NCBI RefSeq assembly: GCF_017592555.1 | Contig: NZ_JAGFNS010000016.1 | Coordinates: 125,724-189,723 of the forward strand | DNA from: Actinoplanes flavus | GTDB taxonomy: Bacteria > Actinomycetota > Actinomycetes > Mycobacteriales > Micromonosporaceae | Length of the DNA: 64,000 nt | Direction of reading: 5' to 3' | Part shown: positions 1-8,445 of the stretch, piece by piece | Layout of the letters: each line of letters begins with the position of its first letter | Position numbering within the stretch: position 1 is the first letter of the stretch | Notes under the pieces: generated by a model | Seen by the model: the letters and a program-made list of their open reading frames with translations, nothing else | The model's database searches: none | Told to the model about the DNA's origin: nothing | Made by a program: the position numbers and the translations under genes

Positions 1-301
1 GATGCTCGAGCAGAGTCTGCTCGAGTCACTGCGACCCAGCGACACCGGCGCCTTCATGGCGATCGACGGCATGCGTGCCGAGGCGATCGTCAGCGAGTCG
101 GGCCGGCTCACCGAGGTCGCCGAGCAGCAGGGCCTGAATCCGGTCCTGGCGTGCTCACCACAGCTGAGGCTGCCGCTGATGCGACTGCTGCGGGCCGGCT
201 CGCGCCGGGTCCAGGTGCTGTCGTACAGCGAAATCTCTGGTTCCACCGCACAGATCGAAACGATAGGGGTGGTGAACGGTGCCTACGCGGGTGCTTCTTG
301 A
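1..301 (+). CDS. flhA: FlhA C-terminal fragment, flagellar export gate (5' end outside window)
   Basis: This is the last ~100 residues of FlhA, the inner-membrane export-gate protein whose cytoplasmic C-domain docks substrates and chaperones of the flagellar type III apparatus. What can be seen is the terminal part of that domain: the PVLACSPQLRLPLMRLL segment followed by VQVLSYSEI, both typical of FlhA C-termini, and a short Ala/Gly tail. The gene enters the window already open, so neither its start nor its membrane segments are visible. The FlhF-like gene begins inside its last codons (23-bp overlap), which indicates coupled translation. The frame and the match are clear. Confidence 0.9.
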   Translation, partial: MLEQSLLESLRPSDTGAFMAIDGMRAEAIVSESGRLTEVAEQQGLNPVLACSPQLRLPLMRLLRAGSRRVQVLSYSEISGSTAQIETIGVVNGAYAGAS

Positions 302-1820
302 GGGGCCGGCCATCGAGCCATTGCTGGCTCAGATTCGTGACGAGTACGGCTCAGGCGTACGGATCATCTCCGCCGACAAAGTACGAAGTGGTGGCATCGG
401 GGGCTTCTTCGCGAAGCAGCACTTCGAGCTCTCCGTCGAGGTACCGGATCCGAACGAGGACAGTGAGGACATGGCGCAACAGACCGCTGCCGACAGCGGC
501 ACACCCAGCTTCGAGCGCCTGCTCGAACAGGCGGAAGCCCAGGATCGGGTGAACACCGAGAGGGCGGCCGTCGCCGATCGTCCCGCGCGCCAGGAAGGCC
601 GGCAGGCCGGAATGGGCGACACCGGTGCGGCGTTCGCCGAGCTGATGGCCGGTCTGGACGTCGCCGGTCACCTGGGCGAAGGCCGGGCACCGGGCAGCTC
701 CCGGTCGGCCAAGCCCCGGCATGCCGAGGCCGGCGAGGACAAACCCACGGTGCGGCCGTTCCGGCCGGCCGCCGCCGGTGGCACCCCGGTCAACACCGGC
801 CAGCGGCCGGCGCCGGACGAGTTGCCCACCATGCCGAATTTCGGGGAGTGGCCCCCGGGCCGGGATCGGGAGCCCACCGAGCCGCGCGGGGCCATGACAC
901 CGATCCGGGCGGCCGCGGCGGCACCGCGCGCCGCGGCACCCCCGGCGTCACCGCAGGCCGCGTTCGGCCCGGCTCCGGCCCCGATGCGGTCGGCCGCCGA
1001 GGTGTACGGCCTGGAGGAGTCGGTGCCGCTCTCCCCGGTCCCGGCGCCACCGGTTCCGGCCGAGGCGTCGGCCCCGGCCGTGGCTTCGGCCGTGGCCCCG
1101 GTCGCGGTCGGCCGCGGCGAGCTGGATGCCGTCCAGCGCAACCTGGTCTCGGTCGGGATGCCGGAGTCGATGGCTCGCAAGATCACCGGTGGGGACACGT
1201 ACGCCGGTGTGCTCAGCGTCCTGGCCGCCCGCCCGGCCGCACCCGGCATCCCGGACGGCGCCGGCGAGATCCTGGTGCTGGCCGGTGAGGTGCACACCGC
1301 GGTGCCGATCGCCAAGCAGCTCCTCGACCAGGTGCACGTGGACCACAACCATCTGCTGCTGGCGGCGCCCTCCACGGCGGGTACCGGGCTGCACTCGTCC
1401 CGGCTCATCTCCAGCGTCAACGCGGCCGAGATGCGGGCCGAGAAGTTGCAGAGTTCCGACAATCCGTGGGTGGTGGTGATCGACGCCCCGGTCGGCGGAA
1501 CCGACGCGTTCTGGGTCAACGACATGTGCGAGGCGCTCGGGGCCACCGCGCTCTGGGCCGTCGTCGACGCCACCCGCAAGACCGCGGACACCGCCCGTCA
1601 TCTGCGCGGACTCGGCGAGGTCGAGGCCCTCGTGGTGCACGGCGTGGACCTCACCTCGGACCCGGGTTCGGTGCTGGGCCTGGACGTGCCGATCTTCTCG
1701 CTGGACGGCAAACCGGCCACCCCGCACGCCTGGGCCGCGATGCTCTGTGCCCGGATCGCGGCCGAGGTGATGCCGTCCGCGGTCGCCCAGCGCCGGCTGA
1801 GCCGCTCCGGCCGTCATTGA
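279..1820 (+). CDS. flhF: FlhF-like protein without a P-loop
   Basis: Position after flhA and the two ends of the protein point to FlhF, the SRP-type GTPase that sets flagellar placement and number. The N-terminus (to ~residue 55) has the FlhF pattern LAQIRDEYGSGVRIISADKV. A long Ala/Pro/Gly-rich linker covers residues ~60-275. The C-terminus from ~280 follows the NG-domain order: GEILVLAGEVHTAVPIAKQL at 329-348, VVVIDAPVGG, then HGVDLTSDPGSVLGL and PIFSLDG. The first of these sits where GPTGVGKTT should be, and the glycine pattern and Lys-Thr are gone, so nucleotide binding is doubtful. The GTG start overlaps flhA and gives 513 aa. It may be a divergent FlhF turned scaffold. Confidence 0.65.
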   Translation: MPTRVLLEGPAIEPLLAQIRDEYGSGVRIISADKVRSGGIGGFFAKQHFELSVEVPDPNEDSEDMAQQTAADSGTPSFERLLEQAEAQDRVNTERAAVADRPARQEGRQAGMGDTGAAFAELMAGLDVAGHLGEGRAPGSSRSAKPRHAEAGEDKPTVRPFRPAAAGGTPVNTGQRPAPDELPTMPNFGEWPPGRDREPTEPRGAMTPIRAAAAAPRAAAPPASPQAAFGPAPAPMRSAAEVYGLEESVPLSPVPAPPVPAEASAPAVASAVAPVAVGRGELDAVQRNLVSVGMPESMARKITGGDTYAGVLSVLAARPAAPGIPDGAGEILVLAGEVHTAVPIAKQLLDQVHVDHNHLLLAAPSTAGTGLHSSRLISSVNAAEMRAEKLQSSDNPWVVVIDAPVGGTDAFWVNDMCEALGATALWAVVDATRKTADTARHLRGLGEVEALVVHGVDLTSDPGSVLGLDVPIFSLDGKPATPHAWAAMLCARIAAEVMPSAVAQRRLSRSGRH

Positions 1821-1832
1821 CCGGGTGCCGCG

Positions 1833-2081
1833 ATGATCAGGCCGTCGGTTCTGCTGTTCGCGCTGCTGATCAGCGCGCCGGCCTGGTACCGCCTACTCCT
1901 CGACGAACTGGAGGTGCGCCAGGCGCTGATCCGGTTCCTGGTCGCGGTGCCGGTCGCCGCCGTGCTGCTGGCCGGGCTCCGGTTCGTCCTCGCCGGTTAC
2001 CGGAAGGTCGAGGAGGAGGAACCGGTACCCGTCGTGACACCCGAGCGGTTCGACGCCCCGGCGCCCGACGAATCACCCTGA
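1833..2081 (+). CDS. small membrane protein of the flagellar locus, function unknown
   Basis: An 82-aa protein that I do not recognise. Hydrophobic stretches at about residues 4-17 and 32-52 suggest two membrane passes. The C-terminal ~28 residues are acidic and proline-rich (EEEEP, then APAPDESP) and probably cytosolic. It starts 12 bp after the FlhF-like gene, is co-directional with flhA, and is the last gene before a strong convergent terminator, so it is likely the final gene of the flhA transcript. A role in export-gate or motor assembly would be a guess from position only. Confidence 0.6.
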   Translation: MIRPSVLLFALLISAPAWYRLLLDELEVRQALIRFLVAVPVAAVLLAGLRFVLAGYRKVEEEEPVPVVTPERFDAPAPDESP

Positions 2082-2100
2082 CCGCCCGCCGTGAAACCGT

Positions 2101-2133
2101 CGGCGCCGGCCCGCGAACCGCGGGCCGGCGCCG
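2101..2133. terminator. bidirectional hairpin terminator between the flhA-side and fliK-side operons
   Basis: A perfect 15-bp GC-rich stem (arms 2101-2115 and 2119-2133) with an AAC loop lies between the convergent stop codons at 2081 and 2145. There is no U-run, so it is a stem-type terminator or transcript-end stabiliser serving both strands. Confidence 0.75.
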
Positions 2134-2144
2134 ATCACACCACA

Positions 2145-3839
2145 CTAGGCATGGGTGTCCAGCCGCCCGCTGCCCACGTCGGCGCGGCGGGTGGTGGCCG
2201 GGGCCGGTTGTTCGTCGCCGGTGTCCGGGCCACCCCGCGATCCGCTGTCGCCGCCCCGGGCGAGCGTCTCGGCGAACTGCTGCCGGGCCTGCTGCTGTTG
2301 GGCGTTGCCCTGCCGCAGGTCGAGTGAGCAGTTGCCGAAGCCGGCCTCGTTCAGCTGGCGGCGCAGGTCGTCGAGGGACTGCCGCAGCGCCTCGGTGCCG
2401 GCTTCGGTCTGGCCGGCCAACTGCACGGTGATGTCACCGTTGCGGATCTCCGCCACCACCTGCACCGGGCCCAGGTCGGCCGGGTGCAGGTGCACGGTCA
2501 GCCGGTGTACGCCGTCCGCGTCCAGCCGCAGCGGGATGATCCGGGTGGCGATCTGCGCCGCGTAGGGCGACGGGGTGGCCGGCGCCGGTGGCGGCGCGGC
2601 CGGGGTCTGGGCGACCGGCGCGCCGGCCTGCGGGCCGGTCATGCCCGGCAGCCCGGCGACGCCCGGATGGGCCGGACCGGCCCCGCCGGGTCCGGTGGCC
2701 TGGGGCGGAACCGCCGAGAACGCGGTCCCGGACTCCGCGGCGGCGCGTCCGGTGGTGGGCGCGCCCGCCCCGCCGCCCGTTCCGGGCTGGTCACCCTGTC
2801 CGGTGGAGCCCTGCTCGGGCGCGGTGTCCCCGGTGGGCGCCGCCGGGGCGGAGGCGTCCGTGGTGGCGCCGAGGTCGGTGTCGGCGGCTTCGGCGCCGGG
2901 CGCGGTCGCCTGGGTGGCGGCCTCGCCGGCCCGCAGGCTCTCCGGCCGCAGTGTGGCGGGCGCCTCGGCGCCGGTGGCCGTCCCGGTGCGGCCGTCCGCC
3001 GGAACGGCGGCCTGCTCGGTGACCTTCTGACCCGGAACGGCGGCCTGCTCGGTGGGCTTCTGGCCGGGAACGGCGACCTGACCGGTATCAACGGTGGTTT
3101 CCGGCACGGGCGGGCCGGCCTGACCCGCCGTAGCCGGTCCGGTCGGTGCCGTCACCGGGTCCGTACCGGCCGCGGCCACGTCTGCCTGCGGCTGGTCGGT
3201 GGTCATGGCCTGGACCGCGACCGGCACCGGAACGGCGGCCGTCGCCGCCACGGCACCGGTCTCACCGGCCTCCGGCTCCTTCTCGGCGCCGGTCTGGTCC
3301 GGGTCCGAGGACGCCGCGGCGGACCGCTTGGTCGCCCGCTCGGCGGTGTTCCGGTCGTCGGCGGCGCGGTTCGGCGAGGTCCGCTCCGACGCGGTGCGGG
3401 CGGCCGGGCGCCGGTCCGCGACCGCCCGTCGGTCGGCGGCCTGGTCGGCCGCTCGCGCGACGGCGGCGCGCTGAGCGGCCTCCCGGCTGTCGGCCGTGCG
3501 TTCGGCGGCCTGCTCGGCCGCTCGCGCGACGGCGGCCCGTTGAGCGGCCTCCCGGCTGTCGCTGAGGCGCTCGGCGGCCGCCCTGGTGGCGGCGGCGGCC
3601 CGTTCGGTGGCCGCCCGCGACATCGCGGCGCGGGACATGATGGCCTGGTAGTGAGCCGAGCCGGCACCGGGCCGGCCGACGGCACGAACCAGGTCGTCCG
3701 CATCGGCCGACTGGTCCAGCTCGTTCGAGAGCGCCGACCCGAAATCCGATCCGTCACCACTGCGGCGCCCGGTCGGCTGGCGACCGCTCTCGATACCGGG
3801 CCGGCGGTCGGGTCCGGTCACTGAACTCGGCATGGTCAT
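2145..3839 (-). CDS. fliK: FliK, flagellar hook-length control protein
   Basis: Secreted molecular ruler that measures hook length and switches export specificity through FlhB. The C-terminal ~120 residues carry the Flg_hook domain, seen in LTVHLHPADLGPVQVVAEI, ITVQLAGQTEAGTEALRQSL and the basic/Gln-rich tail after LRQGNAQQQQ. The first ~430 residues are Ala/Pro/Thr-rich, as expected of the unfolded ruler, and include two tandem 23-residue repeats. The 564 aa length is long for the family. The ATG at 3839 is preceded by GGGAG at good distance. It is the last gene of the flgB-fliK operon. The domain is clear; identity of the N-half rests on position. Confidence 0.85.
   Translation of the reverse strand: MTMPSSVTGPDRRPGIESGRQPTGRRSGDGSDFGSALSNELDQSADADDLVRAVGRPGAGSAHYQAIMSRAAMSRAATERAAAATRAAAERLSDSREAAQRAAVARAAEQAAERTADSREAAQRAAVARAADQAADRRAVADRRPAARTASERTSPNRAADDRNTAERATKRSAAASSDPDQTGAEKEPEAGETGAVAATAAVPVPVAVQAMTTDQPQADVAAAGTDPVTAPTGPATAGQAGPPVPETTVDTGQVAVPGQKPTEQAAVPGQKVTEQAAVPADGRTGTATGAEAPATLRPESLRAGEAATQATAPGAEAADTDLGATTDASAPAAPTGDTAPEQGSTGQGDQPGTGGGAGAPTTGRAAAESGTAFSAVPPQATGPGGAGPAHPGVAGLPGMTGPQAGAPVAQTPAAPPPAPATPSPYAAQIATRIIPLRLDADGVHRLTVHLHPADLGPVQVVAEIRNGDITVQLAGQTEAGTEALRQSLDDLRRQLNEAGFGNCSLDLRQGNAQQQQARQQFAETLARGGDSGSRGGPDTGDEQPAPATTRRADVGSGRLDTHA
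3423..3560 (-). repeat. two in-frame 69-bp repeats inside fliK
   Basis: Two adjacent 69-bp units (3560-3492 and 3491-3423) encode 23-residue repeats beginning DSREAAQRAAVARAA and ending in QAA-(E/D)R. The Arg/Glu/Ala composition predicts a helical rod. Exact unit length and high identity suggest recent in-frame duplication within the ruler segment. Confidence 0.85.
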
Positions 3840-3877
3840 CGGGTCTCCCTGCTCTTCGATATGTGCCCGGATTCGTC

Positions 3878-4855
3878 TCAGCCGCCGAGCGCGGCCAGGG
3901 CCTTCTGCACCTTCGGAACGTAAGCCTGGGTCTCCGCGTACGGAGGAATGCCGTTGTGCCGGTGCACCGCTCCGCCGCCCGCGTTGTACGCGGCCAGGGC
4001 CAGCGGCACCGACTTGAACTCGCGCAGGTGCTGGGACAGCAGCTTGGCGGCCCCGTTCACCGCCTGGGCCGGGTCGAAGGCGTCGTGCACCCCGAGCCCG
4101 CGGGCGGTGGACGGCATGAGCTGCATGAGGCCCTGAGCGCCGGCCTTGCTGACCGCGGTGGGGTCGTACCCGGATTCCACCTTCGCAACCGCTGCCAGCA
4201 GCTTCGGTGACACGTCGTACTTCGCGCCGGCCTTCAGGAACAGGTCGGCGTACGGCACTCCACCGAGTTCGCCACCGGTCCGCAGACCGGCCGGGCGCAG
4301 CGACGACATGTCCTGGACCGCGGCGGTGGGGACGGTGTCGAGGACCCGGCGGATGGCGCTGGGCGTCTCGTACACGGTCTGGATCTTGACGTGGTCGCCC
4401 GGTTTCGGCGCCGCGATCATCCGGTTGTCGCCCAGGTAGATCGCCACATGGTCGACCGGCGAGTTGAACGCCAGGATGTCACCCGGCTTCGCCTCGGACA
4501 GGTTCGACACCGGGCGCCCGGCGCGGGCCTGCTGCCACGAGTTGCGCGGCAGGTCGACGCCGAGGTCCCGGTAGGCCCGCTGGACCAGGCCGGAGCAGTC
4601 CAGGCCCTTGTCCGGGTCGGTGCCACCGAAGACGTACGGCGTACCCAGATACTTCTTGGCCGCCGCGACGATGTCCTCACCGCTCGGTCCGCCGGTGGCG
4701 GCCGACCCGCCGAGGGTGCCGGTGGCACTGGCCAGCGCCGACGCGAACTTCGTGCCGGAGGCGCCGCCGGTGGTGGTCGGGGCCGGGTTCAGGCCCAGCT
4801 GATTCTGCAGTTCCGCGACACGGGAGAGGATCCCGCTGACACCCAGCATCGTCAC
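3878..4855 (-). CDS. two-domain peptidoglycan hydrolase: NlpC/P60 endopeptidase plus lytic transglycosylase
   Basis: Predicted to cut the cell wall so the growing rod can pass, the job FlgJ does in proteobacteria. Residues ~59-165 are NlpC/P60: Cys87 in LDCSG and His136 in DHVAIY are the catalytic pair. Residues ~215-320 are a Slt-type transglycosylase: the Glu of AVAKVESGY is the expected acid, followed by GAQGLMQLMPSTA and LAAYNAGGGAV. No signal peptide is visible, so export through the flagellar apparatus is plausible. The GTG at 4855 follows GGAG and the fliJ stop at 4858 (ATG 4849 is an alternative). The gene lies between fliJ and fliK. Domain calls are firm; the flagellar role is inferred from position. 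Confidence 0.85.
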   Translation of the reverse strand: MTMLGVSGILSRVAELQNQLGLNPAPTTTGGASGTKFASALASATGTLGGSAATGGPSGEDIVAAAKKYLGTPYVFGGTDPDKGLDCSGLVQRAYRDLGVDLPRNSWQQARAGRPVSNLSEAKPGDILAFNSPVDHVAIYLGDNRMIAAPKPGDHVKIQTVYETPSAIRRVLDTVPTAAVQDMSSLRPAGLRTGGELGGVPYADLFLKAGAKYDVSPKLLAAVAKVESGYDPTAVSKAGAQGLMQLMPSTARGLGVHDAFDPAQAVNGAAKLLSQHLREFKSVPLALAAYNAGGGAVHRHNGIPPYAETQAYVPKVQKALAALGG

Positions 4856-4857
4856 GC

Positions 4858-5310
4858 TCAACTCCGGTTCGGGTCGTTGACGTCTCCGGCGGCGCTGCGG
4901 GCCTTGGCGGTCACCGCGAGCTCGTCCAGGACGGCCTGATCGGTCCGCAGGTCGTGGGCCTTGACCATGGCCGCGTGGCGGTCGCCCATCATCTCCACCG
5001 CCCGGCGCCGCTTGGCGGCGTCCGCGAGAGCGGCGAGCCTCTCCTGCTCGATCTCCTCGGCCGCGGTCACCATCCGCTGGGCGTCGAAGAGGCCGGCGGC
5101 GAGCGACTGCCGGGCGACCAGCGCCGCCACCATGGCGCGCGCGGAGCCCTCGGACGGCGCGTCCGCACCGACGAGTTCGAGCTTGCGGCGCTTGACCATG
5201 GCCTCGGCATCCCGGACCTCGGCCCGGGACTGGATCACGGCGCCGCGGGCGGCGTCCTCCTGAGCCTTGCGGGCACGCAGGACGGGCGCCAGTCGGAACA
5301 GGCGATTCAA
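4858..5310 (-). CDS. fliJ: FliJ, flagellar export coiled-coil protein
   Basis: Central stalk and chaperone-escort protein of the FliHIJ ATPase complex. The 150-aa product starts with MNRLFRLAPVLRARKAQED, a typical FliJ opening, and is almost entirely charged heptad-like helix with no Cys or hydrophobic core. It uses a TTG start at 5310 with a strong GGAGG five bases upstream. It sits directly after fliI, the conserved order. Sequence conservation in FliJ is weak, so the call rests on length, coiled-coil character, the N-terminal pattern and neighbourhood together. Confidence 0.8.
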   Translation of the reverse strand: MNRLFRLAPVLRARKAQEDAARGAVIQSRAEVRDAEAMVKRRKLELVGADAPSEGSARAMVAALVARQSLAAGLFDAQRMVTAAEEIEQERLAALADAAKRRRAVEMMGDRHAAMVKAHDLRTDQAVLDELAVTAKARSAAGDVNDPNRS

Positions 5311-5426
5311 CGGTGCCTCCTAGCGGGGCGGGTGGGCCTTCATATGCCGGTTCGGTCAGACAGCCGTTCCGCTGAGGTCCTGCACCCGCTTCGCTCCCCA
5401 CCTGCCCCGCTTGCTTACCTCAACCC

Positions 5427-6734
5427 TCAGGTTCCGGCGATCAGGGCACGCAGCTCGGCCCACGCGGACTCGGCGGTGGTGCGGTCGTCGAGGCCCTGGC
5501 GAAGGAAGGCGCTGATTCGCGGCCAGGCCGCGTTGGCCCGGTCCGCGTCCGGATTGGTACCGGGCACGTAGGCGCCGATCTCGACGAGTTCGCGGACGTC
5601 CCGGTGCGCGGCCATCAGCCGGCGCAGCTCGGTGGCGTCGGCACGCTGCTCCGGCGTCGTGATCTTGTTGGCGACCCGGGAGATCGAGTCCAGCGCCTGG
5701 ATCGCCGGGAAGTGCCCGGCGGTGGCGAGCTTACGGTCCAGCACGATGTGCCCGTCCAGGATCGAACGGGCGGCGTCGGCGATCGGCTCGTTGTGGTCGT
5801 CGCCTTCGACCAGCACCGTGTAGAGGCCGGTGATGCTGCCGCGGGCGCCCGGCCCGGCCCGTTCCAGCAGGGAGGCGAGCATCGCGAAGACGGACGGCGG
5901 ATATCCGCGGGTGGCCGGTGGCTCGCCGACCGAGAGGCCGACCTCACGCTGTGCCATCGCCGCACGGGTCACGCTGTCCATCATCAGCAGCACGTCGGCG
6001 CCGTCGTCCCGGTAGTACTCGGCGATCCGGGTGGCCACCGCGCCGGCCCGGAGCCGGACCAGCGGTGGGGTGTCCGAGGTGGCGATCACCAGCACCGAGC
6101 GGGCCAGCCCTTCCGGGCCCAGATCGTGCTCGATGAACTCGCGTACCTCCCGGCCGCGCTCGCCGACCAGGGCGACCACGTTCAGTTCCGCCGAGGTGCC
6201 TCGCGTGATCATGCTCATCAGGGTGGATTTGCCGACCCCGGAGCCGGCGAAGATGCCGATGCGCTGACCCCGGCCGCACGGGACGAGGGTGTCCAGGACG
6301 CGTACCCCGAGAGACATCGGCGCGTCGACGAGCTGCCGTTCCATGGCCGAGGGCGGCGCCGCGTCGATCGGGACCAGATGTCCGCGCAGCGGCGGACCAC
6401 CGTCCATCGGCCGGCCCAGCCCGTCCAGGATCCGGCCGCGCAGGTCGGGGCCGACCGCGACGCGCAGCGGCCCGCCGGTGCTCACCGCCGGGGTGCCGGC
6501 GCCGATCCCGGCGATCGGGCCGAGCGGCATGCAGGAGAGCCGCTCCCCGTCCAGCGCGGCCACCTCGGCCAGCACGATGTCGTCGCCGACGCCGAGCCGT
6601 AGCAGGTCACCGACGTTCGCCTCGATCCCGCTGACCGTGACGCGCAGCCCCACCGCTCCGGTGACCCGCCCACTGACCAGGGGACGGGCCGCCTCGACGG
6701 CACTGTGCAGCCGGTGCTGGAACAGATCGGTCAT
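5427..6734 (-). CDS. fliI: FliI, flagellum-specific export ATPase
   Basis: Hexameric F1-beta-like ATPase that energises substrate unfolding and entry at the export gate. Visible features are the Walker A GSGVGKST at 164-171 (Lys169), the segment VALVGERGREVREFIE, Walker B-like ADVLLMMDSVTRAA and the signature VGEPPATRGYPPSVFA. The C-terminal domain contains the regulatory Arg/Glu helices. At 435 aa it has the family's usual size. The ATG at 6734 has GAGGA upstream and begins 12 bp after the fliH stop. Confidence 0.97.
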   Translation of the reverse strand: MTDLFQHRLHSAVEAARPLVSGRVTGAVGLRVTVSGIEANVGDLLRLGVGDDIVLAEVAALDGERLSCMPLGPIAGIGAGTPAVSTGGPLRVAVGPDLRGRILDGLGRPMDGGPPLRGHLVPIDAAPPSAMERQLVDAPMSLGVRVLDTLVPCGRGQRIGIFAGSGVGKSTLMSMITRGTSAELNVVALVGERGREVREFIEHDLGPEGLARSVLVIATSDTPPLVRLRAGAVATRIAEYYRDDGADVLLMMDSVTRAAMAQREVGLSVGEPPATRGYPPSVFAMLASLLERAGPGARGSITGLYTVLVEGDDHNEPIADAARSILDGHIVLDRKLATAGHFPAIQALDSISRVANKITTPEQRADATELRRLMAAHRDVRELVEIGAYVPGTNPDADRANAAWPRISAFLRQGLDDRTTAESAWAELRALIAGT

Positions 6735-6745
6735 CGCCGGGTCCT

Positions 6746-7414
6746 CTACATCCGTAGTGCCTCCCGGGCACGGTCCATCGCGGTGGCGATGGTCGCGTCG
6801 ACGGTCGCGGTACCCGTCTCGGCGACCGCGTCACCGGGTCGGAGCCCGGGTTCGGGGCGCAGCACGATCCGCCGCCCCTGATAGTCGAAATCGCCGCCGG
6901 AGCCCTCACCGACCAGGCTCCGGAAGTCGTCCGGGTGCAGGCTGACGACCACGTCGGCGTGTTGCGGGGCGGCGGTCATGGCCCGTCGCAGGGCGTCTGC
7001 CCCGCGTTCCGGGTCGTCCCGCAGCGTCCGGCCGATGATCCCTTCGGCCAGCTCCCAGGCACTCGCCATGATCATCTCTTGCACATCGGTGTAGGTCGGC
7101 CTGAGCTGGTCCTCCAGCCCGGTGACGGCACGGCCGAGGGCGTTCACCGCCTGGGCCAGAGCCATGGCACGGCGATGCTCGTGCTCCTCCTCAGCGACCA
7201 CGGCGCGCGCCGCGGCGGCCTCGTTGGCCGCCGCGGCGTCTCGTTTGCCCGCCGCCCACCCTTCGGCGTAGCCGGTGGTCCGGGCCTGCTGTTTGGCCTT
7301 CTCGACGGCTTCGCTGTCGACCGGGGTGTCGGGCCGCAGGTCGACGGCGAACCGCGCGGCGGCGGCGTTGTCGGCCATCGCCCCGCGGATCACCCGGTCA
7401 GACGATGAGCTCAT
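6746..7414 (-). CDS. fliH: FliH, flagellar export ATPase regulator
   Basis: Dimeric stator-like protein that binds FliI and tethers it to the C-ring. The protein has 222 aa from the ATG at 7414, which lies inside fliG (17-bp overlap). A more upstream in-frame start would overlap fliG by over 70 bp and is unlikely. Features are an N-terminal variable segment, a long Ala/Glu/Lys helix with GYAEGWAAGKRDA (the typical GYxxGxxxG FliH pattern), and a C-terminal V-ATPase E-subunit-like domain including DVVVSLHPDDF. It is in the conserved order fliG-fliH-fliI. Confidence 0.88.
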   Translation of the reverse strand: MSSSSDRVIRGAMADNAAAARFAVDLRPDTPVDSEAVEKAKQQARTTGYAEGWAAGKRDAAAANEAAAARAVVAEEEHEHRRAMALAQAVNALGRAVTGLEDQLRPTYTDVQEMIMASAWELAEGIIGRTLRDDPERGADALRRAMTAAPQHADVVVSLHPDDFRSLVGEGSGGDFDYQGRRIVLRPEPGLRPGDAVAETGTATVDATIATAMDRAREALRM

Positions 7415-8423
7415 CGGCCTCGCCGCCACGCTGGATCTCGATCTGGCCGGAGTCCTCCAGCGAGCGGATGACACCGACGATCTTGGCCTGGGACTCCTCG
7501 ACCATCTTGACCTTGACCGGGCCCAGCAGATCCATCTCCTCCAGCAGATTCTCCCGGCCCCGCTCGGACAGGTTCGCGGTGACCTTGTCCCGCACGCCCA
7601 CCGGCACGCCCTTGAGGGCGGTGGCCAGGTCGGCCGGCTCCACCTGCCGCAGGATCAGCTGCACCGCGCGGTCGTCCAGGTTCACGATGTCCTCGAACAT
7701 GAACATCCGCCGGCGGATCTCCTCGGCCAGCTCCGGGCTGCGCGTTTCGAGGGCCTCCAGGATGAGCCGCTCGGTGGTGCGGTCGGCGCGGTTGATGATG
7801 TCGACGAGCGGTTGCAGACCACCGACCGTGGAGAGCTCGTCCGGCTGCAGCACGCTGGACAGCTTGCGCTGCAGGGCACTCTCCACCTGCCGGATGATGT
7901 CCGGCGAGGTCCGGTCCATGATCGCGATGCGATGCGCGACCTCGGTCTGCACCTCCAACGGCAGGTTGGCCAGGATCGACGAGGCCAGCGCCGACGGGAT
8001 GTGCGCCAGCACCAGGGCGATCGTCTGCGGATGCTCGTACTGGACGTAGGACAGGAGTTGCCGCGGGTCCGCGTTGCTGAGGAAGTTGAACGGGATGTCG
8101 TCCATCGACGCCTCGAGCCGGTCCAGGATCAGCGCCGCCCGCTCCGAACCGAGCGACGCCTCCAGAAGCTCCCGGGCGTAATCCATGCCACCCGCCCCGG
8201 CGTACCGGGTGGTCGCCATGACGTAGAACTCGTCCATCACGTCGTCGACCTGCGCCGGTTGGAGCTTGCCCAGCCGGGCCACCTCGGCGGACACCATCTC
8301 GACCTCTTTCTCGGTCAAGTTCGCCATCACCTGGGAGGCGTGTTCCTTGCCGAACTGGACGAGCATGATGGCGGCCTTGCGAGCTCCCGTCATGGACAGG
8401 GTGGCTAGCTGCGGTGTAGTCAA
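7398..8423 (-). CDS. fliG: FliG, flagellar motor switch protein
   Basis: Rotor protein of the C-ring that contacts the stator and reverses rotation. The 341-aa product shows the three expected domains. The middle domain has the EHPQT motif. The C-terminal torque domain reads MFMFEDIVNLDDRAVQLILR with the charged residues conserved, followed by LATALKG and LLEEMDLLGPVKVKMVEE. It starts with TTG at 8423, seven bases after AGGAG. The stop overlaps the fliH start. Confidence 0.97.
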   Translation of the reverse strand: MTTPQLATLSMTGARKAAIMLVQFGKEHASQVMANLTEKEVEMVSAEVARLGKLQPAQVDDVMDEFYVMATTRYAGAGGMDYARELLEASLGSERAALILDRLEASMDDIPFNFLSNADPRQLLSYVQYEHPQTIALVLAHIPSALASSILANLPLEVQTEVAHRIAIMDRTSPDIIRQVESALQRKLSSVLQPDELSTVGGLQPLVDIINRADRTTERLILEALETRSPELAEEIRRRMFMFEDIVNLDDRAVQLILRQVEPADLATALKGVPVGVRDKVTANLSERGRENLLEEMDLLGPVKVKMVEESQAKIVGVIRSLEDSGQIEIQRGGEADELIV

Positions 8424-8445
8424 CGGGTACTCCTGCCGTTCAGTG

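Noticed and set aside
2575..3824. Plus-strand frames opposite fliK
   Set aside because: Gly/Arg/Pro-rich shadows of the GC-rich fliK linker; fliK has the conserved C-terminal domain.
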